64,000 nt of DNA, taken from Streptomyces sp. CC208A (GTDB lineage: Bacteria; Actinomycetota; Actinomycetes; Streptomycetales; Streptomycetaceae). Numbering within the stretch: the stretch's first letter is position 1; each line of letters starts with the position of its first letter. A program made the position numbers and the translations under genes. Below, one piece after another: positions 31,091-39,483 of the stretch. The stretch is from positions 1 to 64,000 of the forward strand of contig NZ_JASCXN010000019.1 of NCBI RefSeq assembly GCF_030010625.1, read 5' to 3'. The notes below the pieces were generated by a model. It did not search any database. It was not told where the DNA came from and worked only from the letters and a program-made list of their open reading frames with translations.

Positions 31091-32740
31091 ATGCCCAGGA
31101 CCAGCTTCACCCGCGAGGAGATCAAGGCCTTCGCCCAGCTCTCGCCGTTCGAGCTGAAGGACAAGTTCATCACCCTCGCCCAGGCGGCCCAGGCCGGAGA
31201 ACCGGGACAGAAGGGCAAGTCGTCGGTCCAGATGCTCAACGCGGGCCGCGGCAACCCGAACTGGACCGCCACCAGCCCCCGCGAGGCCTTCCACGCCCTC
31301 GGCTACTTCGCGCTCACCGAGTCCCGCCGGGTGTGGACCGCCGACGACCTCGGCGGCATGCCCGAGCTCAAGGGCTCCGGAGCCCGCTTCGACGCCTTCG
31401 TGCGGCAGCACCCGGACCTCCCCGGCATCGAGCTGCTGCGAAGGTCGGTCGAGTACGCCGTCGAGCGCTTTGGTTTCGACAAGGACGCCTTCGTCCACGA
31501 GCTCACCGACAGCTCGATCGGCGACAACTACCCGGTGCCGGACCGGATCCTCGCCCACACCGAGCGGATCGTCCGCGGCTACGTCGACGACGAGCTGTTC
31601 GACAGGCGGCCGCCCGCCGGGAACGTCTCCTACTTCGCCACCGAGGGCGGCACCGCCGCCATGTGCTACGTCTTCGACTCCCTGATGAAGAACGGGATCC
31701 TGAAGAAGGGCGACCGGATCGCCCTCATGGTGCCGGTCTTCACCCCGTACATCGAGATCCCCGAGCTCGACACGTACGAGTTCGACGTCGTCCACGTCGA
31801 GGCCTCCCTCTTCGCCGAGACCGGCGTCCGCGAGTGGCGCTACCCGGCGGAGGAGGTCGCCAAGCTGGAGGACCCGTCGGTCAAGCTGCTCTGCCTGGTC
31901 AACCCCTCCAACCCGCCGTCCCTCGCGCTGAGCCGGCGGGTCACGGAGCAGCTCAAGGAGATCGTCGCCGGCAAGAACCCGAACCTGGTGATCGTCACCG
32001 ACGACGTCTACGGCACCTTCGTCCCCGGCTTCCGCTCGGTCGCCGCCGAGCTGCCGCACAACACCCTGCTCGTGTACTCGTACTCCAAGCACTACGGCGC
32101 CACCGGCTGGCGGCTCGGCGTCATCGGCCTCCACGACGACAACGTCGTCGACCGCATGATCGCCGAACTGCCCGCGGCCGAGAGGGAACGGCTGGCCAAG
32201 CGGTACGGGACGCTCTCCCTGGAACCGGAGAAGCTCCGGTTCGTCGACCGGCTGGTCGCGGACTCCCGGCAGGTCGCCCTCAACCACACCGCCGGCCTGT
32301 CGCTGCCGCAGCAGGTCATGATGGCGCTCTTCTCGCTCTTCGCCCTGCTGCCGGAGGGCCAGGCGTACAAGGAGCGGCTGCGGGCGATCGTGGGGCGGCG
32401 GCTCGACCTGCTCCTCGAAGGCGCCCGGATGAAGATCGCCGAGGACGGGCAGCGGGCCGGCTACTACATCGAGCTGGACCTGCTCGCCGAGGCCGAGCGC
32501 GTCCACGGGAAGGACTTCGCCGACTTCCTTGAGAAGAACTACGAGCCCGTCGACCCGCTCTTCCGGCTCGCCGAGCAGACCGGCGTGGTCCTCCTCAACG
32601 GCGGCGGCTTCGACGGACCCCAGTGGTCGGTCCGGGTCTCGCTCGCCAACCTGGACGACCTCGACTACCTGAAGATCGGCCACCATCTGCGGGCGATCTT
32701 CGACGACTACGGCCAGGAGTGGAAGGGCTCCCGGCCCTGA
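31091..32740 (+). CDS. aspD: Aspartate 4-decarboxylase, bifunctional with transaminase (549 aa)
   Basis: The PLP enzyme converts aspartate to alanine and CO2 (EC 4.1.1.12), with weak aminotransferase activity. The sequence has the N-terminal helical extension of this family (FELKDKFITLAQAA), a substrate-loop sequence (MLNAGRGNPNW), the VTDDVYGTF cofactor region and the active-site lysine in YSYSKHYGATGWRLG (Lys333). At 549 residues it matches the oligomeric decarboxylase, not the shorter transaminases. It follows the aspT gene. Together they form a proton-consuming metabolic cycle. Confidence 0.93.
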   Translation: MPRTSFTREEIKAFAQLSPFELKDKFITLAQAAQAGEPGQKGKSSVQMLNAGRGNPNWTATSPREAFHALGYFALTESRRVWTADDLGGMPELKGSGARFDAFVRQHPDLPGIELLRRSVEYAVERFGFDKDAFVHELTDSSIGDNYPVPDRILAHTERIVRGYVDDELFDRRPPAGNVSYFATEGGTAAMCYVFDSLMKNGILKKGDRIALMVPVFTPYIEIPELDTYEFDVVHVEASLFAETGVREWRYPAEEVAKLEDPSVKLLCLVNPSNPPSLALSRRVTEQLKEIVAGKNPNLVIVTDDVYGTFVPGFRSVAAELPHNTLLVYSYSKHYGATGWRLGVIGLHDDNVVDRMIAELPAAERERLAKRYGTLSLEPEKLRFVDRLVADSRQVALNHTAGLSLPQQVMMALFSLFALLPEGQAYKERLRAIVGRRLDLLLEGARMKIAEDGQRAGYYIELDLLAEAERVHGKDFADFLEKNYEPVDPLFRLAEQTGVVLLNGGGFDGPQWSVRVSLANLDDLDYLKIGHHLRAIFDDYGQEWKGSRP

Positions 32741-32756
32741 ACGGGAGGGGGAAGGA

Positions 32757-32797
32757 GCGTGCCCCGGCCATGGGTGGGGTGGTCGGCCGGGGCACGC
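32757..32797 (+). terminator. Terminator of the aspT-aspD operon
   Basis: GCGTGCCCCGGCC and GGCCGGGGCACGC pair over 13 bp shortly after the decarboxylase stop. Confidence 0.85.
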
Positions 32798-32913
32798 GCT
32801 GTGGGGGGGTACGGCAGTACGTTAGCGGCCGGGAGCCCGGCGATCGCCGTGCGGGGAACGGCGGTCGGGGTTCTTAGGCCGCGCTTAAGGCGGCCATCAC
32901 GGCGGGCAAAGGT

Positions 32914-34305
32914 TCAGCGCCGGAGCGCCCCCCGGCGGCGGGCCGGGCGGTGGGTGCGGCGGGTCGCGGAGCCGCCGGGGTGGTGTCCGTCGAGCCCGAT
33001 CCAGACGCGTACCTCCGTGCCGCCGAGCACCGAGTGGCCGATGCGGACGTCACCGCCGGTCGATTCGGCCATGCGGCGCACGATGTCGAGGCCGAGGCCC
33101 GTGGAGCCGGGCCGGTCGCCGCTGTTGCCGCGGGCGAGCGCGGCGGCCGGGTCGGCGATGCCGGGGCCCGCGTCCGAGACCAGGACGATGACCGCGTCCT
33201 CGCCGTTGTGGACGTCCACGGAGAAGGCGGTGCCCTCCGGGGTGTGGCGGAAGACGTTGCCGAGGAGGGCGTCGAGGGCGGCGGCGAGTTCGGGGCGCGC
33301 CACCGGGACGCGTACCGGACGCTCGACGCCCGCGAGACGGACGAGCCGCCCCTCGTCCTCGGCGAGCGCGGACCAGAACTCCATCCGCTCGCGCACCACT
33401 TCGGCGGCGTCGCAGCCCGCGCCGGGTCCGGTCGGGCGGGCCGTCCGCGGCTTGGCCTCGCGGGCGGTGCGGATGATGGTGTCCACCTCGCGTTCCAGCT
33501 GCTCGACGGCGGCCCGGGTCTGGTCGGCGGCGGGTCCCGAGCCGAGCGAGGCGGCGTTGAGGCGGAGCACGGTGAGCGGGGTGCGCAGCCGGTGGGAGAG
33601 GTCGGCGGCGAGTTCGCGTTCGTTGGCGAGGAGCTGGACGACCTGGTCGGCCATGGAGTTGAAGGCGACGGCGGCCGACTTGAGCTCGGGCGGGCCCTCC
33701 TCGGCGACCCGGGCGCCGAGCCTGCCCTCGCCGAGTTCGTGGGCGGCGCGGGCGAGCCGCTGGGCGGGGCGGACCATGCGGACGCCGAGCCGGTCGGCGA
33801 CGGCGAGGGAGCCGGCGATCAGGGCGATGCCGACGCCGGCGAGGACGAGCCAGGCGGTGGCGACGCCGTGGGTGACCTCGTCCTCGGGGACGAAGAGCTC
33901 GACGACGGCGACCTGCCCGGAGCTGAGCGCGGTCGGCTGGAGCAGGGCGTAGCCGCCGGGGACCTCGGTGATGGAGGCGCGGCCGAGGGTGCGGGTGGCG
34001 GCGAGTTCGTCGGCGCCGGCCCGGCGGGTGCCGATCTCCAGGGCCCGGCCGCCGGGTCCTGCGGGCGGCACGTGCACGGCGAGCCGTCCTGCGGCGCCGT
34101 CCTCGGTGGTGGCGACGGCCTTCTCCAGCTCCGTCCGGTCGGTGGTGATCGCGAGGACCGGGGCGAGCCCGGCGCCGCGCCGCTCCGCGTTGGAGAAGGC
34201 CCGGTCGCGGGCCATCTCCTTGACGACGAGGCCGAGCGGTACGGCGAAGGCGATGACGACCATGGCGGTGACGGCCAGCGACACCTTGACGAGCGCCCAT
34301 CTCAC
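32914..34305 (-). CDS. Sensor histidine kinase (463 aa)
   Basis: Two membrane helices (about 5-28 and 150-170) flank an extracytoplasmic sensor of about 120 residues. HAMP, H-box (DLSHRLRTPL, His238), N-box (NVFRHTPEG), G1 (DAGPGI) and G2 (STGLGLDI) are in order. It phosphorylates the response regulator encoded 19 bases upstream at 34325. The signal is unknown. The last 20 residues are basic and Arg-rich, beyond the catalytic fold. Confidence 0.93.
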   Translation of the reverse strand: MRWALVKVSLAVTAMVVIAFAVPLGLVVKEMARDRAFSNAERRGAGLAPVLAITTDRTELEKAVATTEDGAAGRLAVHVPPAGPGGRALEIGTRRAGADELAATRTLGRASITEVPGGYALLQPTALSSGQVAVVELFVPEDEVTHGVATAWLVLAGVGIALIAGSLAVADRLGVRMVRPAQRLARAAHELGEGRLGARVAEEGPPELKSAAVAFNSMADQVVQLLANERELAADLSHRLRTPLTVLRLNAASLGSGPAADQTRAAVEQLEREVDTIIRTAREAKPRTARPTGPGAGCDAAEVVRERMEFWSALAEDEGRLVRLAGVERPVRVPVARPELAAALDALLGNVFRHTPEGTAFSVDVHNGEDAVIVLVSDAGPGIADPAAALARGNSGDRPGSTGLGLDIVRRMAESTGGDVRIGHSVLGGTEVRVWIGLDGHHPGGSATRRTHRPARRRGALRR

Positions 34306-34324
34306 GGCCGGTGCCCCCGTCTTC

Positions 34325-35038
34325 TCACGGCTGGTGCTCCTGGGGCGGTTCGTGGGGTGGTTCCAGCTTCACGCCGACGCCGCGCAGGGTGTGGAGGTAG
34401 CGGGGCCGGGCGGCCGTCTCGCCCAGTTTCCGCCGCAGCCACGACAGGTGGACGTCGATGGTCTGGTCGTCCCCGTACGCCTGCTGCCACACCTCGGCGA
34501 GCAGCTCCCTGCGCGGGACGACGACGCCGGGCCGCCCGGCGAGGAAGGCGAGCAGGTCGAACTCGCGCCGGGTCAGGTCGAGCGGGGTGCCGTCGAGCGC
34601 GGCCTGGCGGCGCAGCGGGTCGATGGCGAGCCCGCCGACCCGGATCTCCGTGGTGGGCGCGGCTTCCCCTGACCCGGCCCGGGCGCGGCGCAGCACGGCG
34701 GCCATCCGGGCGGTGAGGTGCTCGACGGAGAACGGCTTGACGAGGTAGTCGTCGGCGCCGGCGTGCAGCAGCCGTACGATCTCCGCCTCGTCGTCCCGGG
34801 CGGTCGCGATGATCACCGGTACGTCGGTGATGCCGCGCAGCATCTTCAGCGCCTCAGACCCGTCCAGGTCGGGCAGACCGAGGTCCAGGACGACCACGTC
34901 GAAACGGAAATGGGCGACCTCGCGCAGCGCCTCCAGGGCGGTGCCGACGCTCCGTACCGTGTAGGAGGCCTCCGTCAGCTGCCGGATGAGGGCGGAGCGC
35001 ACGAACTGGTCGTCCTCGACCACGAGCACACTTGCCAT
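34325..35038 (-). CDS. OmpR-family response regulator (237 aa)
   Basis: The receiver has acidic pair Glu9/Asp10-Asp, phosphoacceptor Asp52 (VVLDLGLPD) and Lys101 (LVKPF). The C-terminal winged helix (REFDLLAFLAGRPGVVVPRRELLAEVW, then DQTIDVHLSWLRRKLGE) binds DNA. ATG at 35038 was chosen because it opens with MASVLVVEDD; GTG three codons upstream is an alternative. It is transcribed with the kinase gene. It is divergent from the membrane protein at 35118, a possible target. Confidence 0.93.
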   Translation of the reverse strand: MASVLVVEDDQFVRSALIRQLTEASYTVRSVGTALEALREVAHFRFDVVVLDLGLPDLDGSEALKMLRGITDVPVIIATARDDEAEIVRLLHAGADDYLVKPFSVEHLTARMAAVLRRARAGSGEAAPTTEIRVGGLAIDPLRRQAALDGTPLDLTRREFDLLAFLAGRPGVVVPRRELLAEVWQQAYGDDQTIDVHLSWLRRKLGETAARPRYLHTLRGVGVKLEPPHEPPQEHQP

Positions 35039-35117
35039 GGCCCGCACCGTACGCCATTCGGGGGACGGCCCGGTGGGAACGCACCTTCCGCCACGCCCCG
35101 GCGGGGCGTGGTGCAGT

Positions 35118-35702
35118 ATGGCCGCGATGCGAAGAGGACTCGTTCACGCCCTGGCCTGGTCGCTCGCCACCGGCGCGGCGGTCACGCTCTCCTGGTGGGG
35201 GGTGCACACGGTGCTGTCCGGCACGGTCTACGACCCACCGCGCGCCCTGCCCCTGCCGCTGCCCGTCGACACCTCCGCCGACCGGTCCCCCGCCGGGACG
35301 GCCATCGGCGACGCGGTGGCGTCCTCGACCAGCCGCCCGGCCCCGCCTTCTTCTCCCTCGCCCCCGCCTTCTTCTCCCTCGCCCCCGCCTTCCACCCGCC
35401 CGGCGCGTGCCCCGGACCGGCCCACCCCCGCCCCGACGGCCACCGCCGGCCCTTCGGCCCCCTCCTCGGGTTCCTCCGGGGTGCGGAGTCATACGGTCGA
35501 CGGCGGCCGGGTGGCCTTCGACCTCGGCGGGGCCTCCGGCGAACTGGTCTCGGCGGTCCCCGCCTCGGGGTGGCGGATGCAGGTGTGGAAGCAGCCGACG
35601 TGGATCCGGGTGACCTTCACCCGGGACGAGCGCGAGATCTCGGTCTTCTGCCTGTGGCACGACTCGGCCCCGCGCGTCCAGATCGAGGAACGCGCCACCT
35701 GA
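35118..35702 (+). CDS. Membrane-anchored exported protein with Pro/Ser linker (194 aa)
   Basis: One N-terminal helix (about 8-30) anchors the protein. A Pro/Ser-rich linker (residues about 75-118) includes a duplicated PSSPSPPP unit. A C-terminal domain of about 70 residues (VDGGRVAFDLGGASGELVS and WIRVTFTRDEREISVFCLWHDSAPRVQIE) is beta-rich. It lies divergent to the two-component system. The role is unknown; it may be a target of that system. Confidence 0.75.
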   Translation: MAAMRRGLVHALAWSLATGAAVTLSWWGVHTVLSGTVYDPPRALPLPLPVDTSADRSPAGTAIGDAVASSTSRPAPPSSPSPPPSSPSPPPSTRPARAPDRPTPAPTATAGPSAPSSGSSGVRSHTVDGGRVAFDLGGASGELVSAVPASGWRMQVWKQPTWIRVTFTRDEREISVFCLWHDSAPRVQIEERAT

Positions 35703-35727
35703 GCCGGTCGGCCCCGGCCGGCTCCGG

Positions 35728-36594
35728 TCAGTGGAAGGCGGACGGCGGCGGGGCCGGTGAGGCCTTCGCGGTCGCGTCGGTGACCGGGGCGGCGCCGCCG
35801 GTGAAGTCGGCCAGGGGGCGGCCGTGTTCGACCCGGCCGGGGTACGGGTCGGTGGCCACCCGGCGGGTGAGGTCGGCGACGGGGAGTTCGCGGTCGGAGG
35901 CGACCAGGACCGCGTTGCCGAAGCGGCGGCCGCGCAGGACGGTCGGGTCGGCGATCAGGGCCAGTTCGGGGAAGACGGCGGCCGCGGTGGCGATCTGGCC
36001 GCGGAGGTGGGCGAGCGGCGGACCGTCGGTGAGGTTGGCGGCGTACGTGCCTCCGGGCCGCAGCGCGCGCCGTACCTCGTCCAGGAACTCGGTGCTGGTG
36101 AGGTGGGCGGGGGTGCGGGCGCCGCGGAAGACGTCCGCGATGACCAGGTCGGCCCAGCCGTCCGGGACCTTGGCGAGTCCGGCGCGGGCGTCGGTGGCGC
36201 GGACCCGGATGCGGGCGCCGGGGTCGAGGGGCAGTTCGCGGCGGACGAAGCGGACGAGGGGTTCGTCGATCTCGACGACCTGCTGGGTGGAGCGGGGCCG
36301 GGTCGCGGCGACGTACCGGGCGAGGGTGAAGGCGCCGCCGCCGAGGTGCACGGCCTGGAGGGGGCGGCCGGGCGGGGCGGCGAGGTCGGCGACGTGGCCG
36401 AGCCGCCGCTGGTACTCGAAGGTGAGGGCGGCGGGGTCGTCGAGGTCCACGTGGGACTGCGGGGCGCCGTCGAGGAGCAGTGTCCAGGCGCGGGGGCGGT
36501 CGCGGTCGGGGGTCAGTTCGGCGAGCCCGCCGTCGACGGTCTCGGAGACGGGTACGGCGGCCGCCGCCCGCTCGCGCTGCTTGTTCCTGGCCAT
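35728..36594 (-). CDS. Spermidine synthase-like methyltransferase-fold protein (288 aa)
   Basis: The core AVHLGGGAFTLARYVAATRP (about 103-122) is the SAM or dcSAM-binding glycine-rich loop. EIDEPLVRFVRREL and DARAGL follow, then the DLVIADVFRGA motif corresponding to the spermidine synthase acidic site. The family fits polyamine aminopropyltransferase-like proteins; Streptomyces often carry such divergent copies. The true substrate is uncertain. It is transcribed leftward, convergent with the gene at 35118. Confidence 0.85.
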   Translation of the reverse strand: MARNKQRERAAAAVPVSETVDGGLAELTPDRDRPRAWTLLLDGAPQSHVDLDDPAALTFEYQRRLGHVADLAAPPGRPLQAVHLGGGAFTLARYVAATRPRSTQQVVEIDEPLVRFVRRELPLDPGARIRVRATDARAGLAKVPDGWADLVIADVFRGARTPAHLTSTEFLDEVRRALRPGGTYAANLTDGPPLAHLRGQIATAAAVFPELALIADPTVLRGRRFGNAVLVASDRELPVADLTRRVATDPYPGRVEHGRPLADFTGGAAPVTDATAKASPAPPPSAFH

Positions 36595-36636
36595 CCGTCC
36601 ATTATCGGCCGGACGGCCTCCAGCGGTCCGTGGCGG

Positions 36637-37074
36637 TCAGTGGCAGCCGTCGGCGGCCTCGATGAGGCGGGCCGCCTCGCCGAGCGCGCGGCGCAGGACG
36701 GCGGGGTCGGTGACCTGGCCGGTGTCGCCGGGGGGCAGCAGCCAGCCGGCCGGGCGGGGCGTGTCGCCGGCGGGCTCGGGCAGTTCGGGGAGCTCCGGGA
36801 GGCGCAGGCCGCGTCCCGAGGTGCGGGTGCAGGCGCTGCCGGGGAGGTCCCAGGCGGCGGCGGTGCCGGGCGGGACGAGGAAGCCGAGGGTGTCGCAGGC
36901 GCCGTCGTGGAGCACGGGGCCGACCTCGGGGGCGCCCCGGCGGCGGAGGATGTCGACGGCCTCCAGGCCCTGCCGGGCGGGCACGGTCACCAGGTCGCAG
37001 GGTTCGGCGCCTCCGGCGCCGGGGGCGCCGGCGGCGTCGGTGGTCGTCTCGAATGGTGCCGCGTTCTCGGACAT
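36637..37074 (-). CDS. Primase/polymerase-like small protein (145 aa)
   Basis: The acidic protein shows a VTVPARQG strand, a GPV strand, FLVPPGTAAAWDLPGS and a WLLPPGDTGQVTDPAVL end. This is the same layout as the prophage gene at 27399 and the gene at 45537. It is divergent from the XRE/TPR regulator at 37301, a pairing common in Streptomyces. No catalytic residues are evident. ATG at 37074 was chosen over longer starts because the longer N-terminus is unlike the family. Confidence 0.72.
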   Translation of the reverse strand: MSENAAPFETTTDAAGAPGAGGAEPCDLVTVPARQGLEAVDILRRRGAPEVGPVLHDGACDTLGFLVPPGTAAAWDLPGSACTRTSGRGLRLPELPELPEPAGDTPRPAGWLLPPGDTGQVTDPAVLRRALGEAARLIEAADGCH

Positions 37075-37300
37075 GGACCCCTCCTCTGCTTCCCGGAGGA
37101 GACGCGTTCCGTCTCTCCCATACGGTTCAACGCCCGTACGCGTCAACGGCTACGGCGGCACGCCGCCGCAAAGGATGGCAGTTCATGGCAGATCGCAGGC
37201 GAGATATCCGATTTGTAGCCAAACTCAGCGTACGCATCCGGTCACAGCAGGTACGTTCATGCCGCCGGAACACCCGGCAGCACCAGGAGAGGGCTCGGCC

Positions 37301-38587
37301 ATGGCCATGTCACGGGCAGTTCCCAATCTCGCCTTCCGACGGCTCCGCGGGCAGCACTCCCCGGCGGAGTTCGCCGCCATGGTCCGCCGGGCGGCACGGG
37401 AGATCGGCGAACAGGTCGCGTGCGACGCGCGCTACATCGGGCGCGTGGAGGCGGGGGAGATCCGCTGTCCGAACTACGCGTACGAGCGGGTCTTCCTGCA
37501 CATGTTCCCCGGCCTGACCCTTGCCGACCTGGGTTTCTCTGCGCGGGAGGCGGTACGCGGCCGACGGCAGGCCGCCCCGGCCGGGGCCTCGGGGCCCCCC
37601 GCCCTCCCGACCCGGAACGATGAGGAGAGCGACGTGCTGCGTCGCGCATTCATGACGAGCGGCACCGCCACCCTGGCGGCCGTCTCCTGGGGGCTCGGCG
37701 GCACCGCCGCCGCGATCCCCAGCCCCCGCGGCACCCGCCGCATCGGCGAGGCCGAGGTCCTCGCCGTCGAGGACGCCGTACGGCGCATCCGCGTGCTCGA
37801 CGACCGGCACGGCGCCGACGGCCTCTACAAGTGCGCCGCCCAGCCGCTCCGCACCGCCTACGCCCTGCTCGACCAGGGCACCGCGACCCGCCGCTCCACC
37901 GAGGACCGGCTGCTGGCCGGCGCCGGCGAGCTGTCCCTCTCCGTCGGCTGGCTCGCCCACGACTCCGGCCGCCACGAGGACGCCCGCTCGCACTACGCCG
38001 AGGCCCTCGCCACCGCCCGGGTCTCCGGGAACGCGGCCCTGGAGGCGCACGCCTTCTGCAACACCTCGTTCCTCGCCCGCGACACCGGCCGCTACCGCGA
38101 GGCCGTCCGCGCCGCCCAGGCGGGCCTGCGCGCCGCCGCCCCGCTCGGCTCCGACCGGCTGCTCGCCCTGCTCTCCCTGCGCGAGGCCGCCGCCTGGGCC
38201 GGGCTCGGCGACCGCTCCGCCGCCGAGGAGTGCCTCGGCCGCGCCCACGGGCACTTCGGCCGCGGCCACGCCGACCAGGACCCCGAGTGGATGTCCTTCT
38301 TCGGCGAGCCCGAACTGGAGGCCCTGGAGTCCCACTGCTGGGCCGCGCTCGGCGACTGGAGCCGCGCCGCCCGCCACTCGTACCGGGCGACCCTCCTCCA
38401 GCACCCCCGCTTCGCCCGCAACCTCGCCCTCTACCGCGCCCAGCTCGCCGGCAACCTGGCCCGCGCAGGGCGTCGCGACGAGGCCGAGGCCGAGGCGCGG
38501 CGGGTGGAGCACTCGATGGACGGGATCGCCTCGGCCAGGATCCGGGGGCTGCTGGCCGAGACACGTCTCATCCTTACGGGTGCGTGA
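37301..38587 (+). CDS. XRE/TPR-type regulator (428 aa)
   Basis: Residues 5-70 are an HTH domain (RRLRGQHSPAEFAAMVRRAA, then DARYIGRVEAGEIRCPNYAYERVF). A hydrophobic stretch (residues about 115-140, MTSGTATLAAVSWGLGG) follows. The rest is TPR-like. This is a known Streptomyces regulator type. Several starts are possible; ATG at 37301 has AGGAGA ten bases upstream. A divergent promoter region of 226 bp separates it from the gene at 37074, a possible partner. Confidence 0.82.
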   Translation: MAMSRAVPNLAFRRLRGQHSPAEFAAMVRRAAREIGEQVACDARYIGRVEAGEIRCPNYAYERVFLHMFPGLTLADLGFSAREAVRGRRQAAPAGASGPPALPTRNDEESDVLRRAFMTSGTATLAAVSWGLGGTAAAIPSPRGTRRIGEAEVLAVEDAVRRIRVLDDRHGADGLYKCAAQPLRTAYALLDQGTATRRSTEDRLLAGAGELSLSVGWLAHDSGRHEDARSHYAEALATARVSGNAALEAHAFCNTSFLARDTGRYREAVRAAQAGLRAAAPLGSDRLLALLSLREAAAWAGLGDRSAAEECLGRAHGHFGRGHADQDPEWMSFFGEPELEALESHCWAALGDWSRAARHSYRATLLQHPRFARNLALYRAQLAGNLARAGRRDEAEAEARRVEHSMDGIASARIRGLLAETRLILTGA

Positions 38588-38594
38588 GGAGGGC

Positions 38595-38691
38595 GGATAT
38601 TGGATCCAAGATTGTGGATCCAATATCCTGGATCCTGGATCCGATATCCCGGAGGTCGGATACCGGATGTTGGATCCTGGATCCGATATCC
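38595..38691. repeat. GGATCC/GGATATCC repeat cluster between convergent genes
   Basis: A perfect 14-bp hairpin (GGATATTGGATCCA at 38595-38608 with its complement at 38615-38628) is followed by two identical 21-bp copies at 38629-38649 and 38671-38691 that contain TGGATCCTGGATCC and GATATCC. Six GGATCC sites occur in 97 bp. It lies between convergent genes and may serve as a terminator. Confidence 0.9.
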
Positions 38692-38708
38692 ACGGGGCGC
38701 AGCCCCGC

Positions 38709-39305
38709 TCAGCCCTCCAGGTGCCCCGTGTCGTTCCAGCGCTCGATCGCCGGTGCGCCGTACGCCCAGCCGAGGACCGACAGGCTCGTCGGGTCCAGGC
38801 GGATGCGGGAGGCGTGGGAGACGGGTTCGCCGAGCCAGCGGGCGCCGAGGGAGCGCAGGATGTGGCCGTGGGCGAAGACCAGGACGTCCCGGTCGGCGGA
38901 GCGGGCCCACTCCACGACCTCGTCGGCGCGGGCCGACAACTCGTCCATGGACTCGCCCTCCGGGACGCCGTCGCGCCAGATCAGCCAGCCCGGCCGCAGC
39001 TCCTGGATCTGTGCGGGGGTCAGCCCCTCGTAGGCGCCGTAGTCCCACTCCATGAGGGCATCCCAGGGTTCCGCGCGGTCGCCGAAGCCGGCCAGGTCGC
39101 AGGTCTCGCTCGCGCGGACCAGCGGGCTGGTGCGCACCTCGACGCCGGGCAGGCCCTGCCAGGGGCCCCGATGCAGGCGCTCGCCGAGCAGCTTGGCGCC
39201 GCGCCGGCCCTCGTCGAGCAGCGGGATGTCGGTCCTGCCGGTGTGCCGTCCGAGGAGCGACCACTCGGTCTGGCCGTGTCGGGCGAGCAGGATGCGCGGT
39301 GCCAT
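38709..39305 (-). CDS. Histidine phosphatase family protein (198 aa)
   Basis: The RHG motif (LLARHGQTEW) with the catalytic histidine opens the protein. EWDYGAYEGLT provides the second motif and AHGHILRSL carries the second catalytic histidine. The family covers phosphoglycerate mutase-like phosphatases acting on many small phosphates; the substrate is unknown. ATG at 39305 is the natural family start. It is convergent with the regulator at 37301 and surrounded by repeats on both sides. Confidence 0.92.
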   Translation of the reverse strand: MAPRILLARHGQTEWSLLGRHTGRTDIPLLDEGRRGAKLLGERLHRGPWQGLPGVEVRTSPLVRASETCDLAGFGDRAEPWDALMEWDYGAYEGLTPAQIQELRPGWLIWRDGVPEGESMDELSARADEVVEWARSADRDVLVFAHGHILRSLGARWLGEPVSHASRIRLDPTSLSVLGWAYGAPAIERWNDTGHLEG

Positions 39306-39330
39306 GGGCGGTGCTCTCCAGAGATTGCGT

Positions 39331-39355
39331 GGATATGGCGGATATGGCGGATATG
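39331..39355. repeat. 9-bp tandem repeat GGATATGGC
   Basis: GGATATGGC is repeated twice and followed by GGATATG, in the 178-base divergent interval between the phosphatase and the nuclease gene. It shares GGATAT with the cluster at 38595. Confidence 0.8.
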
Positions 39356-39483
39356 TACGGGGGAACGGGTGCCCTTCCGTCGGGTCCCTTCCATCATCGC
39401 GCAGGTGGCCCGGGCGCGAACTCCCGGTGTCCCCGGGCCGGAACACGCCCGCGTTGTCAGTGGCGGATGCGAGACTTCCGCGG

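Noticed and set aside
28753..31272. An 839-residue open frame antisense to aspT
   Set aside because: It is the GC-rich shadow of the exchanger gene, with no ribosome site and an acidic/glycine composition.
30998..32686. A 562-residue frame antisense to the decarboxylase
   Set aside because: It mirrors a clear PLP enzyme and has no recognisable domain.
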